A program made the position numbers and the translations under genes. 64,000 bases of DNA from CAWFKS01 sp963816435 (GTDB lineage Bacteria; Pseudomonadota; Alphaproteobacteria; Rhizobiales; Rhizobiaceae). Below the pieces are notes generated by a model. It was given only the letters and a program-made list of their open reading frames with translations. It was not told the origin of the DNA and did not search any database. The stretch lies in assembly GCA_963816435.1 (NCBI GenBank), contig CAWFKS010000001.1:62001-126000 (forward strand). The letters run 5' to 3'. Numbering within the stretch: position 1 is the stretch's first letter; each line of letters opens with the position of its first letter. This document shows positions 25,530 to 34,763 of this stretch, in pieces.

Positions 25530-25893
25530 GTTCTTCGACAATGCCAGACGGCGGAGATGCCGGGCGTGGCGACGAAGAGGATTGATCGGACGACATGGCC
25601 AGCACGGCCCGACCGCCGCCCGGGCGTGGCGATGAATAGCGGATGTGCGCGTCAGGCGGAGACGGCGCGTGAGCGCCACAGGCGAGGCCGAGGCGTGGCA
25701 ATCGAAGATGACGGGACTAAGGCGGGTGCCTCGCCGCGCTCTATCGTCTCCAGGCTTGCGCGGTCGCCACCTCTTCCTGACGTTGCGAGCGGCCAGTCCC
25801 CGACAAATGCTTGGAGATCGGCGAGGCGCTCCTGAAGGGGCGAGGAAAGGCGTCTGCGTCGCCCACCCCCCCCTGAACTGAAGGTGTCCCGCC

Positions 25894-26571
25894 TCAGTGA
25901 TACTTGGCGAGGTCGAGATCGAGCGAGTAGTCCTTGCCCTGCGGGTCGGTGAAGGAGAACGTGCCCTTCAGCGAGGCGACGCGGTCGGGTGAAAAATCCA
26001 GCTTGCCGAAATCGAAGACGAAGGCGCGGTAGCCGAGCCAGCGGATCGCCGATTCCTGGCCCTCGACATTGTAGAAATCCTGCGCGGGGCCGAAGACGTC
26101 GCTGCCGGTCGGCTTGATGACGGTGCCGTCGGAAAGCTTCAGTTGCGCGCCGGTGAACTTCTGCAGGAAGTCCTTTCCTTCCGGCCCGCTCTCGGCCGAG
26201 TGGCCGTAGACCAGAAGGCGCAGCTGGTCGTCGGACTTGGCGGCGAGCTCCTTGGCCTGCTGATCGGTGTAGCCGCGGCCGGTCCAGTTGTTGAGGTAGC
26301 TGCGGTAGCGGACGAACTCGAACGGCGTGCGGACGACGACCGCCTCGACCTGGCCCTCGTCGGGCGTGATGCGGAGCGGGTCCTTGACGTCGAACAGCAC
26401 CCAGTCCTTCACCTGGTAGCCGTGGGAATGGTCGGAAGCCATCTGCTTGCCTTGCTCGACGGCCTGCTTCACCTCGTCGGGCGACAATGTCGGCGAGAAG
26501 GCATGGGCGAGCTGCGGAGCGGCGATGGCCGCGGCAAGGGCGGTGGCTGAAAACAGGAGTCGGTGGCGCAT
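25894..26571 (-). CDS. secreted protein of unknown family
   Basis: A 225-residue protein with a clear Sec signal peptide (MRHRLLFSATALAAAIAAP, cleavage after LAHA). The mature part has regular alternation of strands and helices, with WVLFDVKDPLRITPDEGQVE, VRTPFEFVRYRSYLNN and a conserved-looking end FDFGKLDFSPDRVASLKGTF. No cysteine, no heme or metal motif and no repeat. I do not recognise the family. The ATG follows GGAGGC by six bases. It lies 73 bases downstream of the cytochrome c-PQQ dehydrogenase gene on the same strand, so it may serve that enzyme as a periplasmic partner; this is inference. Confidence 0.85.
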   Translation of the reverse strand: MRHRLLFSATALAAAIAAPQLAHAFSPTLSPDEVKQAVEQGKQMASDHSHGYQVKDWVLFDVKDPLRITPDEGQVEAVVVRTPFEFVRYRSYLNNWTGRGYTDQQAKELAAKSDDQLRLLVYGHSAESGPEGKDFLQKFTGAQLKLSDGTVIKPTGSDVFGPAQDFYNVEGQESAIRWLGYRAFVFDFGKLDFSPDRVASLKGTFSFTDPQGKDYSLDLDLAKYH

Positions 26572-26644
26572 CGACTGCCTCCATGGGTCAGAGAAAAGAC
26601 GGGCCGGCTGGGAGCCGGCCCGTCGGAGCGGTTCGAGCGGTGGC

Positions 26645-28732
26645 TCAGCCGGACGATTTCTGGTCCGCCGAGGCGATGTCATGCTTCGGCAGGGCGAAGA
26701 TCACCAGCGTCGCGGCCGCCGGTGAATCCGGCGTCCAGGTGCGCGAGCTGTTGCCCGAGGCGACGGCCACGTACTGGCGCCCGTCGATCTCGTAGGTCGC
26801 CACGCCGCCGCCGATCGGCCCGCCGGTCGGGAAGCGGTAGAGCACCTTGCCGGTCTTCGAGTTCACGGCGATGAAGTCGCCGGTCAGCTCGCCGGTGAAC
26901 AGCAGCCCGCCAGCGGTCGGCGTCACGCCCGCCACCATCGGCAGATCGGACTCGTATTTCCACGCGATGTCGCCGGTCTTGGCGTCGTAGGCCCTCAGCC
27001 AGCCCTGCGCCTTGTCGACGTCGTCGAAGGTCCAGCTTCCGCCCATGAAGAACTGGCCGGCATTGTAGCGGACCTCGCCCAGCGTGAAGGTCGAGCACCA
27101 GTCGACGGCCGGGGTGAAGATGCGGTTGTCCTTCGGGTCGTAGACGGGACCGAACCACTCGACGCCGCCGTTGACGCCGGGGCAGACATGCACGCCCTCG
27201 GGCGTCGGCCGGATCTGGTGGCCGTCCTGCTCGGCGTTCTTGATCGTCGTCGCCTCGGCGCGCCACTCCTGCTTCTTGTCCTGCTCGTCGTAGAGGAACA
27301 GGTGGCCGGCCTTGTTGCCGACGGCGAGCTTCATGTGGCCGTCCTTGCCCTTGAACAGCATGGGTGCGGCGGCGGTGTCGCGGTCGAGCGCGTCGTTGGG
27401 GATCTGCTGGTAGAAGTGGTCCAGCTTGCCGGTCTTCAGGTCCACCGCGATCACCGAGTCGGTGTAGAGGTTCTTGCCCGGCCGGTATTCGGCCGCGAAG
27501 TCGGGCGCGGGGTTGCCGACGGGGGCGTAGAGGATGCCCTTGTCGGGGTCGATCGTGTACGACGTCCAGTTGGAGCCGCCGCCGGTCTCGGCCTTGTCGG
27601 CGCCGCCGAACGTCTCGTCCTTGACCTCGTCGAAGGTCCAGATCGTGTGGCCGTCCTTGACGTCGAAGGCGAACAGCTTGGCGGGCGCGCCCCAGTCGGC
27701 GCCGGCCGTGCCGGTGATGACCATGTTCTTCCACACCACCGGGGCGGAGCTCAGGAAGTAGCCCTTGCCGGAATCGACCGGACGCGACTCCCACAGCAGG
27801 TCGCCGCTCTTGGCGTCGAGCGCCAGGAAGTGGCCGTCGGTGGTGCCGCGGAAGACGCGGCCGTCGGCGATGGCGACGCCGCGATTGGTCGGGAAGGGCT
27901 CGGGGCCGGACGGCTTGTACTGATAGGTCCACTCGACCTTGCAGTTGGTCGCGTCGAGCGCGGTCGTGTCGTCGGGCGTGGTGATGTAGAGCAGCCCGTC
28001 ATAGACGACCGGGTTGCTCTCGAACGTGCCGGTGGCGCCGAGCTGCCCGATGCAGGCCGGCGCAAGGTCCTTGACGTTGTCGGTGTTGATCTGGTCGAGG
28101 CTCGACCAGCGCTGGCCGTTGTAGCCCTTGTTGTACATCAGCCAGCTGTCGGTGGCGTCGGCCGCCTTCATCAGGTCGTCCTGTGTCGGGCCGGCAGAGC
28201 TCTTCGGCGACTTGCTCTTCACGTTCACGTCGCCGACGGCCATCTGCTGCTTGCCGGAATTCGCGCTGCCGGAGCCGCTGTCGCCGTCATTGGCGGCCTG
28301 CTGGCTGCCGCCGGACTTGGCGATGTCGGCGACCTTCTGGGCGCTCACGTCGCCGTAATTGTTGCCCCAGGAATTGCGCACATAGCCCGCGACGGCCGCG
28401 ATCTCTGCGTTCGAGAGCTGGCCCTGGAACGCAGGCATCTTGGCGCCGCCGTGCAGGATCTGGTTGACCACGTGCTCGGCGCTGGAAAGGTTCGTGTTTC
28501 CGGCGAGGCCCGGTCCCATGCTGCCCTTGCCGTTCTGGCCGTGGCAGCCCGAGCACCCTGCCGAGCTGAACACCTGCTTGCCGTTGGGGGTGCCGCTTCC
28601 GGCCGCCTGCGCCGCCGATGCGGCAGCCGTCACCATAACTGTCGCGGCCACCAATCCGAGAATCCTGGCTCGCCGTGCTGCGGGAGTTCGCGCGGCGGCG
28701 CGCGTTCCTCCCGATCTCGCTGTGTGTTTCAT
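26645..28732 (-). CDS. fused cytochrome c-PQQ (quinohemoprotein) dehydrogenase
   Basis: A 695-residue periplasmic enzyme. An N-terminal signal peptide (to about residue 44) is followed by a cytochrome c domain with CSGCH at 60-64 and a likely Met ligand in AKMPAFQG. A linker with Ser/Gly/Gln then leads to an eight-bladed PQQ propeller from about 180, with tryptophan-docking repeats (SGDLLWE, DGHTIWTF, TGDIAWKY, TGKVLYRF). The heme-first order differs from quinohemoprotein alcohol dehydrogenases, where heme is C-terminal, and is like polyvinyl-alcohol dehydrogenase. No adjacent Cys-Cys of methanol dehydrogenase is visible. GGAGGA precedes the start at 28732. No pqq biosynthesis gene is in the window, so cofactor must come from elsewhere. 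Confidence 0.93.
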   Translation of the reverse strand: MKHTARSGGTRAAARTPAARRARILGLVAATVMVTAAASAAQAAGSGTPNGKQVFSSAGCSGCHGQNGKGSMGPGLAGNTNLSSAEHVVNQILHGGAKMPAFQGQLSNAEIAAVAGYVRNSWGNNYGDVSAQKVADIAKSGGSQQAANDGDSGSGSANSGKQQMAVGDVNVKSKSPKSSAGPTQDDLMKAADATDSWLMYNKGYNGQRWSSLDQINTDNVKDLAPACIGQLGATGTFESNPVVYDGLLYITTPDDTTALDATNCKVEWTYQYKPSGPEPFPTNRGVAIADGRVFRGTTDGHFLALDAKSGDLLWESRPVDSGKGYFLSSAPVVWKNMVITGTAGADWGAPAKLFAFDVKDGHTIWTFDEVKDETFGGADKAETGGGSNWTSYTIDPDKGILYAPVGNPAPDFAAEYRPGKNLYTDSVIAVDLKTGKLDHFYQQIPNDALDRDTAAAPMLFKGKDGHMKLAVGNKAGHLFLYDEQDKKQEWRAEATTIKNAEQDGHQIRPTPEGVHVCPGVNGGVEWFGPVYDPKDNRIFTPAVDWCSTFTLGEVRYNAGQFFMGGSWTFDDVDKAQGWLRAYDAKTGDIAWKYESDLPMVAGVTPTAGGLLFTGELTGDFIAVNSKTGKVLYRFPTGGPIGGGVATYEIDGRQYVAVASGNSSRTWTPDSPAAATLVIFALPKHDIASADQKSSG

Positions 28733-28994
28733 GGTATTCCTCCACCGGACCCGTTCGTTCACGCGTCCCGTTGCGTCGTTTCATTTGGCTGGCCGCCCGA
28801 AGAAGCGGGCACGCTGGCTCGACCCGCGCTGGCCCAGACACACAATCGACTTGCCTCACGAAATGTTTCGTCGTGCGGCGAAATGCCTCCCGGAACGTCG
28901 CCACGGGCGGCGCGCGCGGACGGTCGGAAGCTTGTTCTTTCGAAGGAGAGGTCGATGTAATGTCGAACGTCAGGTTCACCGAAAGGCACTGCCC

Positions 28995-30677
28995 ATGCAC
29001 GGACGGAAACGCTTGCCCGCCAATCCTCACGCAGACAACGCCGACGTGTCCCCGTCCGGCCGGTTCACGCGCCGACAGGTGATCGTGTCGGCCACGGTTC
29101 TTCCGGCCGCCGCGCTGCTGCCGGGCGCGCTCGCCTCGTTCGGAGAGGGGCTCGTCGTGCACGAACGGCTGGGTGCTCCGTGCAGGCGATCTGGCCGAAA
29201 GCATCCGCTCATGATCGAGAACGCCGAAACCTGGCAGCCCGGCCGCTTCCGGGACAAGGTCTACGACGTCTGCATCATCGGCAGCGGCCCGGCCGGCATC
29301 ACGCTGGCGCGGCGGCTTGCCGCCGCCGGCCTGTCGGTCGGGCTCTTCGAGGGCGGCGACTTCGACTTCGAGGAGCGTTCGCAGCAGATCTACGAGGGCG
29401 AAAATGTCGGCCAGCCCTACTATCCGCTCGATGCCTGCCGGCTGCGCTATTTCGGCGGCACGTCCAACCACTGGGGCGGCTGGACGCGGCCGCTCGACGC
29501 CTACGACTTCGAGCCGCGTCCGCACAATCCGCTGAGCGGCTGGCCGATCGCCAAGACCGACCTCGATCCCTATGAAGCCGAGGCCAGCGATATCCTCAAC
29601 CTGCCGGGCTGGCGCGATCCGCCCGACTTCCTGCCGGGCGAGACGGGCCTGGTGCCGCGTCTGTTCCGGTTCAGCCGGCCGACCACGCGGTTCGGCGAGA
29701 AGTATCGCGCCGAGCTGGAAGCCTCGAAGCTGATCGAGGTGTTCACCAACGCCAATCTCGTCGACATGAAGCTCGACGAGGGCGGCGGCCATGTCAGCGA
29801 AGCGGTGTTCCGTTCCTACGAGAAGAACGGCGATTTCGCCGTGCGGGCGCGCCAATTCGCGCTCTGCCTCGGCGGGCTCGAGAACCCGCGCGCCATGCTC
29901 AACATCAACGGCCAGGTTCCCGCGGGGCTCGGCAACGAGCACGACCTCGTCGGCCGCTATTTCCTGGAGCACGCGCACGCGCCGCTCGGAAAGGCGGTGC
30001 TGCGAACGCCGCCGGACTGGATGCTCGTCTATTCGCCGACGCCGCAATACATGGATGCGAACAAGGTGCTGAACTTCGGCATCCGGATCGGCTATTTCGA
30101 CCAGTGGAACGCGCCCGAGTTCACCGGCGCGTTCGCGCCGGCGCAGCCCTGTGGGGTGAGCTTCGAGGATGCGCTGCAGGCGGCGCTGCGCGGCGACGAT
30201 CCGCCATGCCCGGACCTCGTCGTCGACGTCATGGCGTCGTGCGAACAGGAGCTGCGCCCGGACAACCGCGTCAAGCTGATCGAGGAGACCGACAAGTTCG
30301 GCTGGCGGCGCATCGCGCTGGAATGGCACCTTTCGGACATGGATGTGAGGACGCTGCGGGAGGCCGCGATCAAGATCGCCGCCGCCATGGCCGCGCAGGA
30401 TGTCGGGCGCATGCGCATCGTCGACTGGCTGATGAACGGCGACACCCCGACGCTCGACCAGGTGTGGGGCGGCAACCACCACATGGGAACGACGCGCATG
30501 AGTGCCGACCCGGCGACCGGGGTGGTCGACGCAGACTGCCGCGTGCATGCGCTCGACAATCTCTACATCGGCGGAAGCAGCGTCTTTCCGACCAGCGGTC
30601 ACGCCAACCCGACCTACACGATCGTGCAACTCGCGCTCAGGCTGGGGGACCACCTGCGCGGAAGGCTCAAGCCGTAG
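28995..30677 (+). CDS. GMC-family FAD-dependent oxidoreductase with a twin-arginine N-terminus
   Basis: A 560-residue flavoprotein. After a 20-residue lead, SGRFTRRQVIVSATVLPAAA carries a twin-arginine motif and hydrophobic stretch (22-48), then a linker. The GMC domain starts near 88, with the FAD loop VCIIGSGPAGIT (92-103), FGGTSNHWGGWTRP and the C-terminal HHMGTTRMS and PTSGHANPTYT, which hold the active-site His and Asn. This group includes sugar and alcohol dehydrogenases that pass electrons to a cytochrome. The Tat leader suggests folded export. An alternative start at 29211 (MIENAETW) would give a cytosolic enzyme without it. Divergent from the cytochrome-PQQ gene across 262 bases. Acceptor and substrate unknown. 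Confidence 0.88.
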   Translation: MHGRKRLPANPHADNADVSPSGRFTRRQVIVSATVLPAAALLPGALASFGEGLVVHERLGAPCRRSGRKHPLMIENAETWQPGRFRDKVYDVCIIGSGPAGITLARRLAAAGLSVGLFEGGDFDFEERSQQIYEGENVGQPYYPLDACRLRYFGGTSNHWGGWTRPLDAYDFEPRPHNPLSGWPIAKTDLDPYEAEASDILNLPGWRDPPDFLPGETGLVPRLFRFSRPTTRFGEKYRAELEASKLIEVFTNANLVDMKLDEGGGHVSEAVFRSYEKNGDFAVRARQFALCLGGLENPRAMLNINGQVPAGLGNEHDLVGRYFLEHAHAPLGKAVLRTPPDWMLVYSPTPQYMDANKVLNFGIRIGYFDQWNAPEFTGAFAPAQPCGVSFEDALQAALRGDDPPCPDLVVDVMASCEQELRPDNRVKLIEETDKFGWRRIALEWHLSDMDVRTLREAAIKIAAAMAAQDVGRMRIVDWLMNGDTPTLDQVWGGNHHMGTTRMSADPATGVVDADCRVHALDNLYIGGSSVFPTSGHANPTYTIVQLALRLGDHLRGRLKP

Positions 30678-30722
30678 GCAGCTCGCGGGCCGCCGGGCCC
30701 GCGATCATTTCGTCGGTCGCGC

Positions 30723-32945
30723 TCAGGCGGCGGCGCTGCCGAAAGGCAGCGCGAGCTGGGGCTCGTTGGCGGCAGTTTCGTTGCGCGGCTCCGCGACGCC
30801 GGCAGGTGCCCTTTCCGGCGCGGCCGGTCGTTCGGCGGCCTTGCAGCCGCTGCGGCCCAGGCCCAGCAGCCGCTCCATGAGCGGCATCTGGCTGGCAACG
30901 TGAAGCCGCTCGCGCGGATCGAGCCAGGCAAGCGCCTCCTCGATCGATTCGGCTTCCGCGAGCTTCTCGCCGGCGGTGAGTTGCGCGGCGTCCGGCGCAC
31001 CCCTGCGGCGCGGAGCGGGGCAGGCCCAGCGGAAATGCGCCTCGCGCACTGCCTCGCGGGTCGCGAGCGCCATGATGCCGTCCTGCGCCAGGGGCCGTGC
31101 GGTCAGCTCGGTCAGCCGTTCGCGCAGGGTCCGGTCGGGGGTGCGTTCCTCGGGCGTGGTGAGGAGACCATAGCGGCGCAATGTCCGCCCGGCCTGCGCG
31201 CTGCCGCTGGCGTAGGAGAGCGGGATCGCCAGAACCAGGCCGGCAAGCGTCGGCGACAGCCATGCCAGGATCATCGGCGACAGCAGCCAGGCCACGCCAG
31301 CCGTGGCGAAGCCGAGGATCGTGTGCCCGAGATGGAAACGGAAGGCGTCGCGCCAGCTCGCGCCGTCGTCGCGGCGCTGCGCCGACCATCCGGCGTCGTG
31401 GCCTGTCAGCACTTCCAGGATTTGGCGGCTGTGGACGACCATCATGATAGGCGCGTAGAGCGCAGAGATCACGAGCTCGACGAGGGCGCTGCCGACCAGG
31501 CGTAGCCCGCCACCGCAGCCGCGCCTCAGCTCTGGCAGCAGCAGCGCGCGAAACAGCCCGAGCGCCTTGGGAAGCAGCAGCACTGCCATGGTGATGGCGA
31601 ACAGCCGGATCATCCGTTCGGAATCGAGCAGCGGCCATGTCGGGAATAGCTGCACACCGTCGGGGAAATATTCGGGCTTGACGAAATTCGCCTGCAGGCT
31701 GAGCGCGAAACCCGCCACTATGAGCAGCAGCCAGATCGGCGAGGCGCAATAGCTCATAATGCCCATGGCGAAATGGATGCGGCTCGGCCAGGCCAGCCCG
31801 CGCGCGTTGATGACGCCAACGTGCTGCAGATTGCCCTGCGCCCAGCGCCGGTCGCGCACGGCGGTGTCAATGAGGGAAGGCGGACTTTCCTCCCACGAAC
31901 CCTGAAGGCTGGTGGCAACCTCCACCGACCAGCCGGCGCGCCGCATGAGTGCTGCCTCGACGAAATCGTGCGACAGGATCGGCCCGCCGAAGGGCTGGCG
32001 GCCCGGCAATTCGGGCAGGCCGCAGCACGCCGCGAAGGCAGCGGTGCGGATGATCGCGTTATGCCCCCAGTAATTGCCGTCGCCGCCCTGCCAGGCAGCC
32101 ATTCCGTTGGCGACGACCGGCCCGTAGACGCGGTTGGCGAACTGCTGGAGGCGCTGGAACAGCGTGCGGCCGCCGGCGAGCGTGGGCACGGTCTGGAGGA
32201 TGCCGAGGTCCGGATCGGCCTCCATCGCCGCGGCGAGCGCAATCAGCGTCGATGGCGCCATCAGGCTGTCGGCGTCGAGCACGACGAAATGGTCGTAGCG
32301 GCCGCCCCAGCGCTCGATGAAGTCGCGGATGTTGCCAGCCTTCTTGCCGGTATTGTCCCAGCGGCGGCGATACCAGACCGGCATCAGCCCCTTCAGCGCG
32401 CGCTGTAGCTGGTCGACGGCGACCGTCTCGGCGACCCAGGAGTCGGCATTGTTGGAATCCGACAGGATGACGATCTCGAACGAACCCTTGTGGCCGAGTT
32501 CGGCCAGCCCCCGCCCCATGATGCGCAGGGCCGCGGTCACGGCCACGGGGTTCTCGTTGTAGACCGGCATCACCAGTGCTGTGCGCGCGACCAGCCTTTC
32601 AGGCAGGTGCTCGGCCGACAGACGGCGGGTGGCCGCAGGCGTCAGAAACCCCGCGATCGCGGACGTGGCGGCAAGCGAAATCCAGGTGAACGTCACGGCG
32701 AACAGGGCCGTGATGATGCCCTCGAGAATTGTCGTTCCGCCGGCGGACACGACCCTGATCATCTCGTAGGTGCCGGCCGCGCCGAGCGCTAGCGCACCGC
32801 CGAAGGTGATCAGTCGGGCCGCCTGCACGCGCAGCGGCGTCGATCTCGAGGGCCGGGGTGGAGGATTGCGGAGATCCTGCGACGGGGCGGCCAGCCTCTG
32901 TTCGGGTGGCATGCCCGGATAAGACGTGCCGAGGGGGGCGGTCAT
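30723..32945 (-). CDS. opgH: glucans biosynthesis glucosyltransferase OpgH/MdoH
   Basis: A 740-residue inner-membrane glycosyltransferase (family GT2) making the beta-glucan backbone of osmoregulated periplasmic glucans. N-terminal helices (about 45-115) precede the cytoplasmic catalytic region, with FEIVILSDSNN, VVLDADSL and the DRRWAQGNLQH motif (Q-x-x-R-W type). Six or so further helices follow, then a charged tail. The start ATG at 32945 forms an ATGA overlap with opgG; a second ATG 12 bases upstream (32957) is equally open. Coupled to opgG, with which it acts. Confidence 0.95.
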   Translation of the reverse strand: MTAPLGTSYPGMPPEQRLAAPSQDLRNPPPRPSRSTPLRVQAARLITFGGALALGAAGTYEMIRVVSAGGTTILEGIITALFAVTFTWISLAATSAIAGFLTPAATRRLSAEHLPERLVARTALVMPVYNENPVAVTAALRIMGRGLAELGHKGSFEIVILSDSNNADSWVAETVAVDQLQRALKGLMPVWYRRRWDNTGKKAGNIRDFIERWGGRYDHFVVLDADSLMAPSTLIALAAAMEADPDLGILQTVPTLAGGRTLFQRLQQFANRVYGPVVANGMAAWQGGDGNYWGHNAIIRTAAFAACCGLPELPGRQPFGGPILSHDFVEAALMRRAGWSVEVATSLQGSWEESPPSLIDTAVRDRRWAQGNLQHVGVINARGLAWPSRIHFAMGIMSYCASPIWLLLIVAGFALSLQANFVKPEYFPDGVQLFPTWPLLDSERMIRLFAITMAVLLLPKALGLFRALLLPELRRGCGGGLRLVGSALVELVISALYAPIMMVVHSRQILEVLTGHDAGWSAQRRDDGASWRDAFRFHLGHTILGFATAGVAWLLSPMILAWLSPTLAGLVLAIPLSYASGSAQAGRTLRRYGLLTTPEERTPDRTLRERLTELTARPLAQDGIMALATREAVREAHFRWACPAPRRRGAPDAAQLTAGEKLAEAESIEEALAWLDPRERLHVASQMPLMERLLGLGRSGCKAAERPAAPERAPAGVAEPRNETAANEPQLALPFGSAAA

Positions 32946-34504
32946 GTGCGTGTCCATCTGTAGAGCCAAGTCTCGCTCGCGGGCTTCCCGTCCCTCTTGA
33001 GCAGCACACGCAGCTCCGAAAGGTCGGCCCCGGCAGGGTCGAGTTCGAACGAAACGCGCAAGGTCTCGCTTGGATGCGAATCATGGATGATCGGGTTCGA
33101 CGCTTTTCCCTTCGACGCGCTCGCCTCGACCTCGAGCCCCTCCACGATCATGTCCGCCCAGTCGCCGCTCGTCGCGTAGTCGATCACGAAAAGCAGCCGG
33201 TTTTGGTCGAGATTCTGACCGGCATAGTTCGCCTTCACGTGCAGCAGTTCCGGCGCTGGCAAGACGTCGCTGGTCCAGCGCATGCGGTAGCCGAAGGCCC
33301 AGTGGCTGCCTTGCTCCGTCGCCAGGTTCGGCCGCCAATAGGCGACGATGTTGTCGTTGAATTCCTTGTCGGTGGGGATTTCTACGAGTTCGATCGCGCC
33401 GTCGCCCCACTCTCCCGTGGGTTCGATCCATAGCCCCGGCCGGCGCTGGTATTTCGCCTCGGCGTCGAGATAGTCGCTGTAGGCCCGAGCCCGCTGCATC
33501 AGGCCGAAGCCGTTCGGCTGGTGGTCGGCGAAGGCCGATATCTGCAACTCTTGCGGATTGCTGAGGGGCCGCCAGACCCACTCGCCGGCGCCTGTCAGCA
33601 TCTGCAGTCCGTCCGAATCGTGTACGGCGCGACGATAATCGTTGAAGCCCGCGCGGTTCATCTCGTTGAACAGGAACATCGAAGTCAGCGGGGCAAGCCC
33701 GACCTTCTTCGTCTGCTGGCGGAAGAACAGTTCCGAACGCACCTCGGTGACGGTCTCGGCGCCCGGCGTTATCGCGAAGCGGTAGGCGCCCGCAGCCGAC
33801 TGGCTGTCGAGCAGCGCGTTGACGATCATGGTGTCGTCGCCCGTACCTGGCTGCTCGAGCCAGAATGCGCGAAAGGCGGGGAATTCCTCGCCGCTCGGCT
33901 CCGCGGTGTTGATTGCGAGCCCACGTGCCGACAGGCCATAAACCTGGTCACGGCCGACCGCGCGGAAATAGCTGGCGCCGAGAAAGACCACGAATTCCTG
34001 GTAGGCCTCGGGCGAGTTGATCGGATAGCGCGCGCGAAATCCGGCAAAGCCCATGCCTTCCTCGGTGGGAGGCCGCTTGTCCAGATAGCCATATTCGAAA
34101 AGGTCGGTCGAGAACTGTACCTCGGTCGCTTTGCCGTTCTTTACCAGCGAGATGGAAACGGGGTCCTGATAGATGAATCCGGCGTGGAACAGGTCGACCC
34201 TGAAGTCGGTAGGTTCGTGGGCCCAGATCGCCGCTTCCGGCTTGAACCAGATGGAGCGGTACTGGTCGTAGGAAAGGTCGCGGTATGCCTGCGGCAGCTT
34301 GCTCTGGGGCGGCTTGTAGTCGGTTGCCGCGAGGGCCTTGGCCTCGGCGATCACGTTGTCGAAACTGAAGGAATCGGCAGTGGGAGCTTGGGGCTCCGGG
34401 GCCACGGGGGCGGGCTCCTCTGCTGCCGCAGTCTGCACGTGGAAGGCACGCGATGCCGTTCCCAGCAGGACGGCCTGAAGTAGCCCGCGTCTGTCGATGG
34501 CCAT
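32942..34504 (-). CDS. opgG: glucan biosynthesis protein OpgG/OpgD
   Basis: A 520-residue periplasmic protein. The N-terminus MAIDRRGLLQAVLLGTASRA is a signal with a twin-arginine-like DRRGLLQ, more like the Tat-exported OpgD than the Sec-exported OpgG, though the gene is paired with opgH as opgG usually is. The mature part has the family pattern: YDQYRSIWFKPEAAIW, FHAGFIYQDPVSI, SYFRAVG, then an Ig-like C-terminal domain. It branches or shapes the glucan chain; exact role (OpgG or OpgD) is not decidable here. It is upstream of opgH in a two-gene operon. Confidence 0.92.
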   Translation of the reverse strand: MAIDRRGLLQAVLLGTASRAFHVQTAAAEEPAPVAPEPQAPTADSFSFDNVIAEAKALAATDYKPPQSKLPQAYRDLSYDQYRSIWFKPEAAIWAHEPTDFRVDLFHAGFIYQDPVSISLVKNGKATEVQFSTDLFEYGYLDKRPPTEEGMGFAGFRARYPINSPEAYQEFVVFLGASYFRAVGRDQVYGLSARGLAINTAEPSGEEFPAFRAFWLEQPGTGDDTMIVNALLDSQSAAGAYRFAITPGAETVTEVRSELFFRQQTKKVGLAPLTSMFLFNEMNRAGFNDYRRAVHDSDGLQMLTGAGEWVWRPLSNPQELQISAFADHQPNGFGLMQRARAYSDYLDAEAKYQRRPGLWIEPTGEWGDGAIELVEIPTDKEFNDNIVAYWRPNLATEQGSHWAFGYRMRWTSDVLPAPELLHVKANYAGQNLDQNRLLFVIDYATSGDWADMIVEGLEVEASASKGKASNPIIHDSHPSETLRVSFELDPAGADLSELRVLLKRDGKPASETWLYRWTRT

Positions 34505-34763
34505 AGCTGGTACCGGATATTGCTGTCGTCAGAAAATACCTGATGCTGCGCCGCGTCAATTGGATTTGTGCACCGCAGAATAGGCCCAAACGCACCAGCC
34601 CCGCCGTTGTTCCGGAAGAAGTTGTCGCACCTGATCCCGGGTCGGCGGGGGGTGCAGACCTGCCGGCCGGGGGCTTTCAGGCAGGTGTCAGCTTGGACCT
34701 GCAAAAACGGCGCGACGATGGCACCGCAGACTGCGGGAGCCCCGAGACGCAAACGGAAGCGAC

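Larger units (their letters stand above)
24626..25893. other. gene-free repeat island
   Basis: About 1.27 kb without a supported gene. It holds two nested inverted-repeat units (24731-24926 and 24946-25090), a poly-pyrimidine stretch of CTCCCCATT type near 25150-25200 and paired hairpins at 25461-25529. Three loose direct units reading GGCGTGGCGAtGAA or close to it lie near 25562, 25622 and 25693. The short open frames here have no ribosome site. No transposase or RNA gene was seen. Confidence 0.6.
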
